From the NCBI GenBank assembly GCA_029844215.1, contig CM056728.1, forward strand, positions 8,148,001 through 8,212,000: DNA of 64,000 bases, given 5' to 3'. Under the pieces are notes generated by a model that did not search any database, was not told where the DNA came from, and was given only the letters and a program-made list of their open reading frames with translations. Each line of letters opens with the position of its first letter. Position 1 is the first letter of the stretch. The position numbers were made by a program, and so were the translations under genes. This stretch comes from Przewalskia tangutica. Its lineage: Eukaryota > Streptophyta > Magnoliopsida > Solanales > Solanaceae. This document shows positions 23,220-34,030 of the stretch, piece by piece.

Positions 23220-24232
23220 CTAGGTTTCGCCGCCACATATTTTTTGGCTCAAATTTTCGGTGCGCAGACGTGGTCTGCTTTGGCTGGTGGTGGTTCTGAC
23301 CACCATATTGGCCTGAATTGCTTCCCCCGACGTCAAAACAATAGGAAAAGATGGTATTAGATTTGTTTTTATGATTTTTCGATTATTCTTTCCCGTAACC
23401 ACCTGCCATCCATCGGATTTTTGGATATCGGATCTGGGTTGGAAATTTTGGCGTGAGAAGGAGGAAGAATAGGGTTTTGAGATTTACCTTTGTCTTTCGC
23501 CGACGATTCCTTCACAGATTCATCAACGTTGTCATCCTTCTTCGGTTTCAAATCCGGATTTATTTTCCAACACCCATCAACATCATGACCTTGAAGTTTG
23601 CAATTAATACAATACTTAGGAATAAAATCAAACCTAATTTTTTACAACTTTGTATGAACAATTCCATTCTTCTTGAATGAGATTTGAATTTTTTGAGGAT
23701 GAACTTTTAACAAATCCACCTCCACCTTAACCCTAGCACAACTAGGCCTTGTCTTCTTCCTTGTAGCCGAATCTAGGGCTATGGGTTTCCCCACCGCCGT
23801 CGCCAACGTGAACAAGGCAGATTGTCCATAGAAATTTGGTGATAGATTTGGAAAAGAAATCCATCCCCAAGCAATATTTGACTCCTCCTCAGGATTAAAA
23901 GCAACATCCCAAATAAATGTTCTCATTAACAACATTTTATTCTTCTCTTTAATCCAAAAACTAGGGCTTGACATCAAATTCTCATAATCTTCTTCAATAT
24001 TACAACGAATAAGAATATGACGATTATACAATAACCCTATTGAAACTTCGGCTTTTAATCCACATTGCTTCGGAATTTCCTTACGTAAGAGGTCAAAATC
24101 CGTCCAACCATTTGAAAACTTACCAATTACCGCAAGTTTCAAATCTTGTTCTTCTATCATCAAATCAATTTCTTCCTCCTCAAACATCACCATAGGTTCA
24201 CCATGAAGATAGGTGATAGGTTTAATGGGCAC
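23220..24232 (-). pseudogene. DUF4283 ORF1 protein (L2), N-terminal part
   Basis: Open from PIKPITYLHGEPMVMFEEEE to the end of DUF4283 (SCARVKVEVDLLKVHPQKIQ). It stops at 23642 just before the knuckle, after GIVHTKL, where the other copies continue with VQKIRF. The knuckle text (CKLQGHDVDGC-like) and the linker continue in the same direction but are interrupted. The upstream N-terminus (24240-24440) lacks an ATG at the place used by L4. Confidence 0.75.
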
Positions 24233-24484
24233 GAAAGTCGAGGGGGGGGGGGGGTAGAGGGGCGACGGCGGAACTAGGGTTTACCGCCGCCGCCGCCACT
24301 GTTTTGACGTATTCCGGGGGGGTGGGGGTCGATATGACCATTTCTAAAAAGGTGGGGGGTTTCGTCGTGGTGGCGGGGTGATGGCCGACCACAGGAGGTG
24401 GCCGGCCGGAGGTGGGTGGCGGCGGTACTTAGGGTTTTTCCAATTTTTTGAGGAGAGAGGGGAGAGCAAAATTTTGCTAAGTCT

Positions 24485-25114
24485 CAAAGTTGGCTTTATT
24501 TAGCCGTTGAGTGGTTAATTATTAGTCATTTTTAGCGCGTGGTCTCGGGTTCGAATCCTCCTTATCAACAGACCCCCCCTCCGGCCTGGACCTACGGAAC
24601 GCCCGCCGCTTGTCCCTACACGTTTGGAGGATTTTTTATGAGTAATTCCATCTGTGTTAGAGACTTAGGGTTAGCTACTCCCTTTACCCCTGCAGGTAAG
24701 GAAATAAATCTCACATCTGCTGATTTGGGGAATCGAACCCTTGACCTCCCACACATGGTATCCTTAGTCTAACCTTTGACCATTGGGCCAAATGCTGTTG
24801 GATAAAATGTTGGTTTTATTTAGCCGTTGAGTGGTTAATTATTAGTCATTTTTAGCGCGTGGTCTCGGGTTCGAATCCTCCTTATCAATGCACTCTCCTA
24901 CCGACCTACGGAATCGCCCTCCGCTTGTCCCTACACGTTTGGAGGATTTTTTATGAGTAATTCCATCCGTGTTAGAGACTTAGGGTTAGCTACTCCCTTT
25001 GCCCTGCAATGGCAATTAATCTCACCTCTGCTGATATGGGGAATCGAACCCTTGACCTCCCACACATGGTATCCTTAGCCTAACCTTTGACCATTGGGCC
25101 AAATGCTGTTGGAT
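24485..25114. repeat. Satellite block 1: two type-A units
   Basis: Two tandem units (starts near 24490 and 24810) of about 315 bp each. Each begins GTTGG(C/T)TTTATTTAGCCGT and ends AAATGCTGTTGGAT. Each carries the forward tRNA-like module (A-box-like TTAGCCGTTGAGTGG, B-box GGTTCGAATCC) and the reverse one (B-box GGGTTCGATTC, A-box TGGCCCAATGG on the minus strand). The block is followed by GGGTTTAGGGTTTAGGG and the T-run of L3. Confidence 0.9.
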
Positions 25115-25131
25115 GGGTTTAGGGTTTAGGG
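25115..25131. repeat. Telomere-type tract before L3
   Basis: Two TTTAGGG repeats (GGGTTTAGGGTTTAGGG) sit exactly between a satellite unit end and the T-run of L3. Confidence 0.88.
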
Positions 25132-27062
25132 TTTTTTTTTTTTTAGTAATCATCCAGGCACGTTGGCCCAGGTTTTTTATTAATAACAGAAAGGAAATGG
25201 GGCCCAGAAGGGAAATGCAAACTAATAAAGGGATAGTCCTTTACTTCGCCTGCTAGTCCTATCTAGGCGAAACTAATGTCTATCCCGAATGCAAAAAGAA
25301 AGAAGAAGCTAGGATCAGATAAGCTATGATCATCATAGAGTTTATAATGCACTCTATGATGATATTACAAATGATGATACTAAGGTAGAGTAGTAATATA
25401 AGAACAAAGCTAGGAAATCTAAACTCTGAACTTATAAAATCTTCTAACCTAAGTACCTTTTCCTCCTTGTCTTCTAGTAGTCCATGGTATAGAATCATTT
25501 CTTCTTTGATCTAGTTGTAACAGACAATGAGATTGTCGGCTTACTAGTTTCCTTCCGTTGGCGTAGATTATGTGTTGATGAAGTCCCCGCTCCTTTCTTA
25601 GGTGGGCTGGGTATTGCTGCCTCTAATCTACTCATCTCAGCCATCATATCTTCTGCGTCAGGGACTCCATGAAACATGTGACCAAGAGCTACCTGAAGCT
25701 CCTCATCATCCATAAAGTCCTCATCTGAATCTCCATCAACAGCTAGCGGCCTTGGTTCTGGTTCAAATAGTTCCATGGCCCATTCCTGTCTGTCTTCTTC
25801 TGAGGGGACAAACATCTCCAAATATTCCTTTACAGTGAAGTGAGCATTCCGACTGCTTAGGGTGTGCTTTATAACATCCTCAAACTTTGTCATACCACAG
25901 AATTCACCTTCAATTTCCATTTCCTTATCAAAGGCCTCTCGAAGTAATGCTATATCTGATTTTGACCACTTGTGCTCATAATCATTATCCATAGAATCGT
26001 CTCCATCCGTCTCACACCACTTCCTCCTTTCACTATCAGTATCCAAAGAGTTGGAAATGGTAGGGTTATTGGAAGGTATATCTGATGAAGATTTATTTAG
26101 AGTACAAGGTTGTGGAGGGAAAGAGAAGACATTTTTATGCCAATTTTGGTTAGTTGGGTTTTTTGAGGTAGAGGGCTTTGAATTAGATTTGGGCTTATTG
26201 GTTGATGTTATTTGAGGAAGGGTGGTGGAGCCCGTATCCGAAATAGAATTAGGGCTTGAATTATCTTGGATTTTTTGAATTGTGTTTGGGCTTTGGATTT
26301 GGGCTTTTTTATTTAAAGATTTTAATGGGGTAATGGTTTGTGGTTGGGGATTTCTTTGGAGTCCGTATCCAGGGGTCCGTTGGTAGTTGGGCGGTTTCGG
26401 TCGGTTTCCGGTCGGGTTGGGTCAGTGGGTTGGGTAGGGTTTTCGATGGTTTTTTAGGGTTTAGGGGGGTGGTTTCGATGTTGGGGGGTGGGGATTGATG
26501 TCTGGCCCATGGCCGAGAGGGGGGTAGGGTAGGTGGACCACAGGGGTTAGTGGTTTGGGCTGGACCGACCGGTCATGTGGTCGGGTCAAAACCGCCGGAA
26601 TGGTTTCGACGGAATTTGGTAGGTTGTTTTCAGATCTGGGGGGTAGGTCAAGGGTAGGGGTCCGAGGGTAGAGGTGGAACCGGAAGGAGGTGGGGTGGTG
26701 AGTCCGGTCACGTTGGGTATTTGGGTGGTCGATGAAGCGGGTAGGGTTTGCAGGGTTGTTTAGGTTTTATGGTGGTTTCGTATGGGTGGTTGGACGGCGG
26801 GTAGGAGGGTATGTGGGTGGGGTGGAGTCCGTAGGGGTGGGGTATGCACTGGGTCACGGGTCGGGTCGTGGGTAGGGCTTGAGATGACGGGTTGGCGGCT
26901 AGGGTTTTAGTGGGTAGTTTAGGGTTTTGATTAGGTAGTTTTGGGCTAGGGTTTAGCCCATTAGCCATGGCGGCTACTGGGCTAGGGTTAAGGGTTGCGC
27001 CGTCGGGGTAGTTCTGGCTAGGTTCCGTGATGCGGATGGCGCCGTAGGGTTCCGATGGGGAT
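25132..27062 (-). mobile_element. L3: ORF1-only LINE-like retroposon, 5' truncated
   Basis: The third minus-strand copy. T-run at 25132-25144, 3' UTR almost identical to L1 and L4, intact acidic C-terminal domain, then the proline-rich linker up to 27062, where it meets the T-run of L4. The DUF4283 and knuckle parts are missing. The missing 5' part does not reappear beyond L4, so L3 was truncated rather than simply split. Confidence 0.8.
25495..26046 (-). CDS. Acidic C-terminal domain of the ORF1 protein (L3), open
   Basis: The best preserved copy of the domain: 183 open codons. In order: KWSKSDIALLREAFDKEMEI (possibly helical), CGMTKFEDVIKHTLSSRNAH, FTVKEYLEMFVPSEEDRQEW, ELFEPEPRPLAVDGDSDEDF, MDDEELQVALGHMFHGVPDA, MMAEMSRLEAAIPSPPKKGA and a basic end SVTTRSKKK. 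It is the C-terminal part of a longer protein and not an independent gene. Upstream text (26047-26330) continues as Ser/Asn/Pro-rich linker. The function is unknown. Confidence 0.6.
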   Translation of the reverse strand: MDTDSERRKWCETDGDDSMDNDYEHKWSKSDIALLREAFDKEMEIEGEFCGMTKFEDVIKHTLSSRNAHFTVKEYLEMFVPSEEDRQEWAMELFEPEPRPLAVDGDSDEDFMDDEELQVALGHMFHGVPDAEDMMAEMSRLEAAIPSPPKKGAGTSSTHNLRQRKETSKPTISLSVTTRSKKK

Positions 27063-27425
27063 GTTTTTTTTTTTTTTGAGTAATCATCCGCACGTTGCCT
27101 GTGTTTTTTATTAATAACAGAAAGGAAATGGGGCCCAGAAGGGAAATACAAACTAATAAAGGGATAGTCCTTTACTTCGCCTGCTAGTCCTATCTAGGCG
27201 AAGCTAATGTCTATCCCGAGTGTAAAAAGAAAGAAGAAGCTAAGATCAGATAAGCTATGATCATTATAGAGTTTATAATGCACTCTATGATGATATTACA
27301 AATGATGATACTAAGGTAGAGTAGTAATATAAGAACAAAGCTAGGAAATATAAACTCTGAACTTATAAAATCTTCTAACATATGTACCTTTTCCTCCTTG
27401 TCTTCTAGTAGTCCATGGTATTGAA

Positions 27426-28010
27426 TCATTTCTTCCTTGATCTAGTTGTAACAGACAATGGGATTGTCGGCTTACTAGCTTCCTTCTGTTGGCGTAGATT
27501 ATGTGTTGATGAAGTCCCCACTCCTTTCTTAGGTGGAATGGGTATAGCTGCCTCTAATCTCTTCATCTCTTCAAACATATTTTCAGGGTCAGGGACACCA
27601 TGAAACATGTGTCCAAGTGCTACCTGAAGCTCCTCATCATCTAGAATGTCCTCATCTGAGTCTTCCACAGCAAGTGGGCTTGGTTCTGGTTCAAACTTTT
27701 CTATGGCCCATTCCTGTCTATCTTCTTCTGAGGGGACAAACATCTCCAAATATTCCTTTACAGTGAAGTGTGCATTTCGACTGCTTAGGGTGTTCTTTAA
27801 AACATCCTCAAACTTTGTCATACCACAGAAGTCACCTTCCATTTCCATTTCCCTATCAAAGGCCTTCCGAAGTAATGTTATGTCTGATTCTGACCACTTA
27901 TGCTCATAATCATTATTAGAATCTTCTCCATCCGTCTCACACCACTTCCTCCTTACACTATCAGTATCAAAAGTTTTGGAAGTGGTAGGGTTATTGGAAG
28001 GTATATCTGA
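27426..28010 (-). pseudogene. Acidic C-terminal domain of the ORF1 protein (L4)
   Basis: The open part (27426-27848, 140 codons) encodes MEMEGDFCGMTKFEDVLKNT, FTVKEYLEMFVPSEEDRQEW, KFEPEPSPLAVEDSDEDILD, DEELQVALGHMFHGVPDPEN and the basic end TTRSRKK. It is very close to L1 in this part (both have VEDSDEDILDDEELQVALGH). Confidence 0.7.
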
Positions 28011-28882
28011 TGAAGTTTTATTTAGAGTACAAGGTTGTGGAGGGAAAGAAAAGGCATTTTTAAGCCAATTTTGGGCAGTTGGGTTTTTTGAGGTAGTGGG
28101 CTTTGAATTAGTTTTGGGCTTATTGGTAGATGTTATTTGAGGAAGGGTAGTGGAACCCGTATCCGAAATAGAATTTGGGCTTGAATTATCTTGGATATTT
28201 TGAATTGTGTTTGGGCTTTGGATTTGGGCTTTTTTATTTAAAGATTTTAATGGGGTAATGGTTTGTGGTTGGGGATTTCTTTGGAGTGCAGGGGTCTGCT
28301 TTAGATGTTGGTGGGTTTCCGGTCTAGTTTCCGGTCGGGTCAGTGGGTTGGGTAGGGTTTCCGTGAGTTTTTTAGGGTTTTGGGGTGGTTTCGACGTAGG
28401 GGTGGGATTGATGTCCGCCCATGGCCGAGATGGGGTAGGGTAGCGGCCACGGGGTTGTGGTCGCGCATTTGAGCAGGTCGATGGGTCGGGTCAAAATCAT
28501 TGGGGTGGTTTCGACCGTTTTTTAGGTTTTCAGGCAGGGGTTGGTCGGGGTGGGGTGTATATTGGTGGGGGTGGATCCGGAAGCGGGGGTATCGTGCAGG
28601 TCACGGGGGTAGGTGGGTTTCGCCCGTCAACGTTGCGTGTGGGGTTTCAAAGGGTAGTTTAGGGTTTTTGTTGGCGGTTTTGTTGCTGTGTTGGTCGGGG
28701 TGGGTGCGTGGGTTGGGTGGTGGAGTGCAGCGGGGTTGGAGTGCGGGTCTCGGGTCGGGTCAAGGTTAGGGTTTCCGACTGTGGGTTGGCGGCTAGGGTT
28801 TTGGATGATGGATTAGGGTTAGGGCAAGGTGGTTGTGGGCTAGGGTTTTGGCTAGGTTAGCCCAAAGAAGAACGCGCTTGGG

Positions 28883-30187
28883 CTAGGCAGCGTGGGTGTC
28901 GGTGGGTGGGGGTGGTTCTGGTGGGTCGGCAGTAGGGTTCCGGCGGTCAGGGTGGCCGCCGGTAGGGTTCCGAGGGGTTTTTCCGGCGCCGTCAGATTTT
29001 TCGGCGTCGGAATTTATTTTTTGGCTAGAATTTTTAGGGTTTTTCGACTGTGGTATCTGTTCCGACGTCTTGGTGGTTGTTCCGACCTCCAAAATGGCCG
29101 AAACAGTGTTTGACGGAGGTTTGGGATTTTGAAATGTGGTTTTTTTTGTCTTTTTTCTCGTAACCACCTGCCATCCGTTAGGATTTGTGGGATTCGGATC
29201 TGGACGATGGGTTTTGGAGGAAGTAGAAGGGGGGGTAGGGTTTGAAAGATTACCTTTTGTCAAATCCGCCGCCTTTTCCATAGATCCATCACCTTTGTCA
29301 TCCTTCTTTGGCCTCAAATCCGGATTTAAATTCCAACATCCTTCAATATCATGTCCTTGTAATTTGCAAGAAGTACAATACTTAGGAATGAAATCAAACC
29401 TAATTTTTTGCACTTTTGTATGAACAATTCCATTCTTCTTGAATGAGATTTGAATTTTTTTAGGATGAACTTTTAACAAATCCATTTCAACTTTAACCCT
29501 AGCACAACTGGGCCTTGTCTTCTTCCTTGTAGCCGAATCTAGGGCTATAGGTTTCCCCACCGCCACCGCCAACGTGAACAATGAAGAATGACCTAAGAAA
29601 TTCGGTGGAAGATCTGGAAATGAGATCCATCCCCAAGCAATATTCGACTCCTCTTCCGGATTAAAATTAACATTCCAAATGAATGTTCTCATCAATAACA
29701 TATTGTTTCTTTCTTTAATCCAAAAGCTAGGGCTTGACATCAAAATATCATAATCTTCTTCAATTTTACAACGAATTAGAATATGACGATTATGTAACAA
29801 CCCTATTGTCACATCCGCTTTTAATCCACATTGCTTAGGAATTTCCTTTCGCAATAGATCAAAATCAGTCCAACCATTTGAAAACTTACCAATTACCGCA
29901 AGTTTCAAATCTTGTTCTTCAATCATAGAATCAATTTCATCCTCCTCAAACATAACCATAGGCTCACCATGTAAGTACGTGATGGGCTTTAGAGGCACGA
30001 AAATCGAGGAAGGGTGAGGATGAGTGACGGCGGAGCTAGGGTTAGCCGTTGTCGCCGCCACTGTTTTGTGAAGAACCAGGGGGGTGGGGGTCGATTTGAG
30101 CAAATCTGAAAAGGTGGGGGGGTGCGCAGGGACGGGGGGGTGTTGGCCGACCACAGGAGGTGGCCGGCCGGTGGCCACAACGGCCAT
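28883..30187 (-). CDS. DUF4283 and CCHC zinc-knuckle ORF1 protein (L4), best N-terminus
   Basis: 434 codons from an ATG at 30187 in a strong context (CCACCATGGCC). Order: a Pro-rich start (RPPPVVGQHPPVPAHPPTFS), DUF4283 (IEEQDLKLAVIGKFSNGWTD, NRHILIRC, FWIKERNNMLLMRTFIWNVN, NIAWGWISFPDLPPNF, SCARVKVEMDLLKVHPKKIQ), knuckle CTSCKLQGHDIEGC, then a Ser/Pro/Thr-rich linker that leaves frame near 28883. DUF4283 with a CCHC knuckle is the usual nucleic-acid-binding part of plant L1 ORF1 proteins. This is the only copy with a plausible initiation codon, so it best shows the protein start. The C-terminal acidic domain follows after frame breaks. Confidence 0.8.
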   Translation of the reverse strand: MAVVATGRPPPVVGQHPPVPAHPPTFSDLLKSTPTPLVLHKTVAATTANPSSAVTHPHPSSIFVPLKPITYLHGEPMVMFEEDEIDSMIEEQDLKLAVIGKFSNGWTDFDLLRKEIPKQCGLKADVTIGLLHNRHILIRCKIEEDYDILMSSPSFWIKERNNMLLMRTFIWNVNFNPEEESNIAWGWISFPDLPPNFLGHSSLFTLAVAVGKPIALDSATRKKTRPSCARVKVEMDLLKVHPKKIQISFKKNGIVHTKVQKIRFDFIPKYCTSCKLQGHDIEGCWNLNPDLRPKKDDKGDGSMEKAADLTKGNLSNPTPPSTSSKTHRPDPNPTNPNGWQVVTRKKTKKTTFQNPKPPSNTVSAILEVGTTTKTSEQIPQSKNPKNSSQKINSDAEKSDGAGKTPRNPTGGHPDRRNPTADPPEPPPPTDTHAA

Positions 30188-30311
30188 GGTGGCCGGAAAA
30201 GTGACGGCTAGGGTTTAGGGTTTTCCGCCGTGTTTTAGGAGAGAGGGGAGAGTAAAAAAGCTTTAAAAAAAATTAAATGTTTAAATAAAATGTTAAAATG
30301 TTGGCTTTATT

Positions 30312-30448
30312 TAGCCGTTGAGTGGTTAATTATTAGTCATTTTTAGCGCGTGGTCTCGGGTTCGAATCCTCCTTATCAACAGACCCCCCCTCCGGCCTGG
30401 ACCTACGGAACGCCCGCCGCTTGTCCCTACACGTTTGGAGGATTTTTT
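30312..30448 (+). ncRNA. Forward tRNA-like Pol III module (example from unit 1)
   Basis: This module recurs in each type-A unit. TTAGCCGTTGAGTGGTTAA resembles the D-arm/A-box of class II (Ser/Leu-type) tRNAs with a 3-base insertion. GGTTCGAATCC 34 bases further on is a perfect B-box, and a T6 run, a usual Pol III stop, lies 73 bases after it. A transcript of about 140 nt is possible. The T-stem is poorly paired, so it is not a functional tRNA. Transcription is inferred only. Confidence 0.45.
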
Positions 30449-30620
30449 ATGAGTAATTCCATCCGTGTTAGAGACTTAGGGTTAGCTACTCCCTTTGCCC
30501 CTGCAGGTAAGACAATTAATCTCACCTCTGCTGATATGGGGAATCGAACCCTTGACCTCCCACACATGGTATCCTTAGCCTAACCTTTGACCATTAGGCC
30601 AAATGCTGTTGGATAAAATG
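30449..30620 (-). ncRNA. Reverse SINE-like tRNA-derived module (example from unit 1)
   Basis: On the minus strand: CAGCATTTGGCC(C/T)AATGGTC (A-box TGGCCCAATGG in most units), then GGGTTCGATTCCCC (B-box), then about 90 bp of tRNA-unrelated body and an oligo-A stretch (ATAAAAAA), which is the T6 run seen from the other strand. Head, body and A-tail are the usual plan of a plant SINE. The resemblance to Solanaceae SINEs is from memory and needs a search. Confidence 0.5.
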
Positions 30621-33600
30621 TTGGCTTTATTTAGCCGTTGAGTGGTTAATTATTAGTCATTTTTAGCGCGTGGTCTCGGGTTCGAATCCTCCTTATCAAC
30701 AGACCCCCCCTCCGGCCTGGACCTACGGAATCGCCCTCCGCTTGTCCCTACACGTTTGGAGGATTTTTTATGAGTAATTCCATCCGTGTTAGAGACTTAG
30801 GGTTAGCTACTCCCTTTGCCCCCTGACGAATGGCAATTAATCTCACTCGTGATATGGGGAATCGAACCCTTGACCTCCCACACATGGTATCCTTAGCCTA
30901 ACCTTTGACCATTGGGCCAAATGCTGTTGGATTAAAAATGTTGGCTTTATTTAGCCGTTGAGTGGTTAATTATTAGTCATTTTTAGCGCGTGGTCTCGGG
31001 TTCGAATCCTCCTTATCAATGCACTCCTCCGACCTACTAACGTCCGCCGCTTGTCCCTACACGTTTGGAGGATTTTTTATGAGTAATTCCATCCGTGTTA
31101 GAGACTTAGGGTTAGCTACTCCCTTTGCCCCTGCACGTAAGGCAATTAATCTCACCTCTGATATGGGAATCGAACCCTTGACCTCCCACACATGGTATCC
31201 TTAGCCTAACCTTTGACCATTGGGCCAAATGCTGTTGGATAAAAATGTTGGCTTTATTTAGCCGTTGAGTGGTTAATTATTAGTCATTTTTAGCGCGTGG
31301 TCTCGGGTTCAATCCTCCTTATCAATGCACCTCCTACCGACTCTACTTAATCGCCTCCGCTTGTCCCTACACGTTTGGAGGATTTTTTATGAGTAATTCC
31401 ATCCGTGTTAGAGACTTAGGGTTAGCTACTCCTTTTGCCCCTGCAGAATGGCAATTAATCTCACCTCTGATATGGGAATCGAACCTTGACCTCCCACACA
31501 TGGTATCTTTAGCCTAACCTTTGACCATTGGGCCAAATCTTTGTTGGATAAAAATGTTGGCTTTATTTAGCCGTTGAGTGGTTAATTATTAGTCATTTTT
31601 AGCGCGTGGTCTCGGTTCGAATCCTCCTTATCAGCACCCACTCTCCTACCGAACTACGGAATCACCTCCGCTTGTCCCTACACGTTTGGAGGATTTTTAT
31701 GAGTAATTTCATCCGTGTTAGAGACTTAGGTTAGCTACTCCTTTGCCCCGCAGAATGGAAATTAATTTCACCTCTGAGCATGGGAATCGAACTCGACCTC
31801 CCACACATGGTATCCTTAGCCTAACCTTTGACAATTGGGCCAAATCTTTGTTGGATAAAATGTTGGCTTTATTTAGCCGTTGAGTGGTTAATTATTAGTC
31901 ATTTTTAGCGCGTGGTCTCGGTTCGAGTCCTCCTTATCAACAGACTTCTCCCGGCTGGACCTACGGAATCGCCCTCCGCTTGTCCCTACACGTTTGGAGG
32001 ATTTTTTATGAGTAATTCCATCCGTGTTAGATACTTAGGGTTAGCTACTCCCTTTGCCCCTGCAGAATGACAATTAATCTCACCTTTGCTGATATGGGGA
32101 ATCGAACCCTTGACCTCCCACACATGGTATCCTTAGCCTAACCTTTGACCATTGGGCCAAATGCTGTTGGATAAAATGTTGGCTTTATTTAGCCGTTGAG
32201 TGGTTAATTATTAGTCATTTTTAGCGCGTGGTCTCTGGTTCGAATCCTCCTTATCACCACTTCTCCGCTGGACCTACTAACGCCCTCCGCTTGTCCCTAC
32301 ACATTTGGAGGATTTTTTATGAGTAATTCCATCCGTGTTAGAGACTTAGGGTTAGCTACTCCCTTTGCCCCTGCAGGTAAGGCAATTAATCTCACCTCTG
32401 CTGATATGGGGAATCGAACCCTTGACCTCCCACACATGTTATCCTTAGCCTAACCTTTGACCATTGGGCCAAATGCTGTTGGATTAAAAGGTTGGCTTTA
32501 TTTAGTCGTTGAGTGGTTAATTATTAGTCATTTTTAGCGCGTGGTCTCGGGTTCGAATCCTCCTTATCAGCACCTCCCGCCGACTCTACGGAATCGCCCT
32601 CCGCTTGTCCCTACACGTTTGGAGGATTTTTTATAAGTAATTTCATCCGTGTTAGAGACTTAGGGTTAGCTACTCCCTTTGCCCCTGCAGAATGACAATT
32701 AATCTCACCTCTGCTGATATGGGGAATCGAACCCTTGACCTCCCACACATGGTATTCTTAGCCTAACCTTTGACCATTGGGCCAAATTTTGTTGGATAAA
32801 AATGTTGGCTTTATTTAGCCGTTGAGTGGTTAATTATTAGTCATTTTTAGCGCGTGGTCTCGGGTTCGAATCCTCCTTATCCACAGACCCTCCTACCGAC
32901 CTACTAATCGCCTCCGCTTGTCCCTACACGTTTGGAGGATTTTTTATGAGTAATTCCATCCGTGTTAGAGACTTAGGGTTAGCTACTCCCTTTGCCCCTG
33001 CAGAATGGCAATTAATCTCACATCTGCTGATATGGGGAATCGAACTCTTGACCTCTCACACATGGTATCCTTAGCCTAACCTTTGACCATTGGGCCAAAT
33101 GTTGTTGGATAAAAAATGTTGGCTTTATTTAGTCGTTGAGTGGTTAATTATTAGTCATTTTTAGCGCGTGGTCTCGGGTTCGAATCCTCCTTATCAACGC
33201 ACTCCCACCGACTCACTGGAATCGCCTCCGCTTGTCCTACACGTTTGGAGGATTTTTATGAGTAATTCCATCCGTGTTAGAGACTTAGGGTTAGCTACTC
33301 CTTTGCCCTCGAATGACAATTAATCTCACCTCTGCTGATATGGGGAATCGAACCCTTGACCTCCCACACATGGTATCCTTAGCCTAACCTTTGACCATTG
33401 GGCCAAATGCTGTTGGATTTAAAATGTTGGCTTTATTTAGCCGTTGAGTGGTTAATTATTAGTCATTTTTAGCGCGTGGTCTCGGGTTCGAATCCTCCTT
33501 ATCAACAGACCCCTCCTACCGACTACGGAATCGCCTCCGCTTGTCCCTACACGTTTGGAGGATTTTTATGAGTAATTCCATCCGTGTTAGAGACTTAGGT

Positions 33601-34030
33601 TAGCTACTCCTTTGCCCCCGAATGACAATTAATCTCACCGCTGATATGGGAATCGAACCTTGACCTCCCACACATGGTATCCTTAGCCTAACCTTTGACC
33701 ATTGGGCCAAATGTTGTTGGATTAAATACTGGCTTTATTTAGCCGTTGAGTGGTTAATTATTAGTCATTTTTAGCGCGTGGTCTCGGGTTCGAATCCTCC
33801 TTATCAACAGACCTCCTACCGACTCTACTGGAATCGCTCCGCTTGTCCCTACACGTTTGGAGGATTTTTATGAGTAATTTCATCCGTGTTAGAGACTTAG
33901 GGTTAGCTACTCCTTTTCCCTGCGAATGGTAATTAATCTCACCTGGCGATATGGGAATCGAACTCGACCTCCCACACATGGTATCCTTAGCTAACCTTTG
34001 ACCATTGGGTCAAATCCATTGGATAAAATG

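Larger units (their letters stand above)
21158..24484 (-). mobile_element. L2: ORF1-only LINE-like retroposon, decayed
   Basis: The second minus-strand copy, about 3.33 kb. The 21-base T-run at 21158-21178 is its poly(A) tail, and its 5' end GACTTAGCAAAATTTTGCTC lies at 24465-24484. It is more diverged from L1, L3 and L4 than they are from each other in the 3' UTR. The G-rich strand of the linker (22350-23240) has many small deletions. It ends directly against the first satellite unit at 24485. No RT or endonuclease is seen. Confidence 0.8.
27064..30270 (-). mobile_element. L4: ORF1-only LINE-like retroposon, near full length
   Basis: The fourth minus-strand copy, about 3.2 kb. A 14-base T-run (27064-27077) is followed by the shared 3' UTR, the acidic domain (27426-28010), the proline-rich linker and the DUF4283/CCHC part (to 30187). 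Its 5' end is less clear (30230-30270, A/T-rich). No TTTAGGG tract precedes its tail; it abuts L3. It is followed by satellite block 2. As in the other copies, there is no room for endonuclease or RT between the C-terminal domain and the tail. Confidence 0.82.

Noticed and set aside
24539..24772. A 77-codon frame repeated in the satellite units (MVSGSNPPYQQTPP...)
   Set aside because: It recurs only because the unit repeats, is broken in most units, and covers the tRNA-like boxes. No coding signal.
30301..30370. Functional tRNA genes in the satellite
   Set aside because: A- and B-boxes are present, but the T-stem pairs poorly and I cannot fold an acceptor stem or anticodon arm. tRNA-derived modules only.
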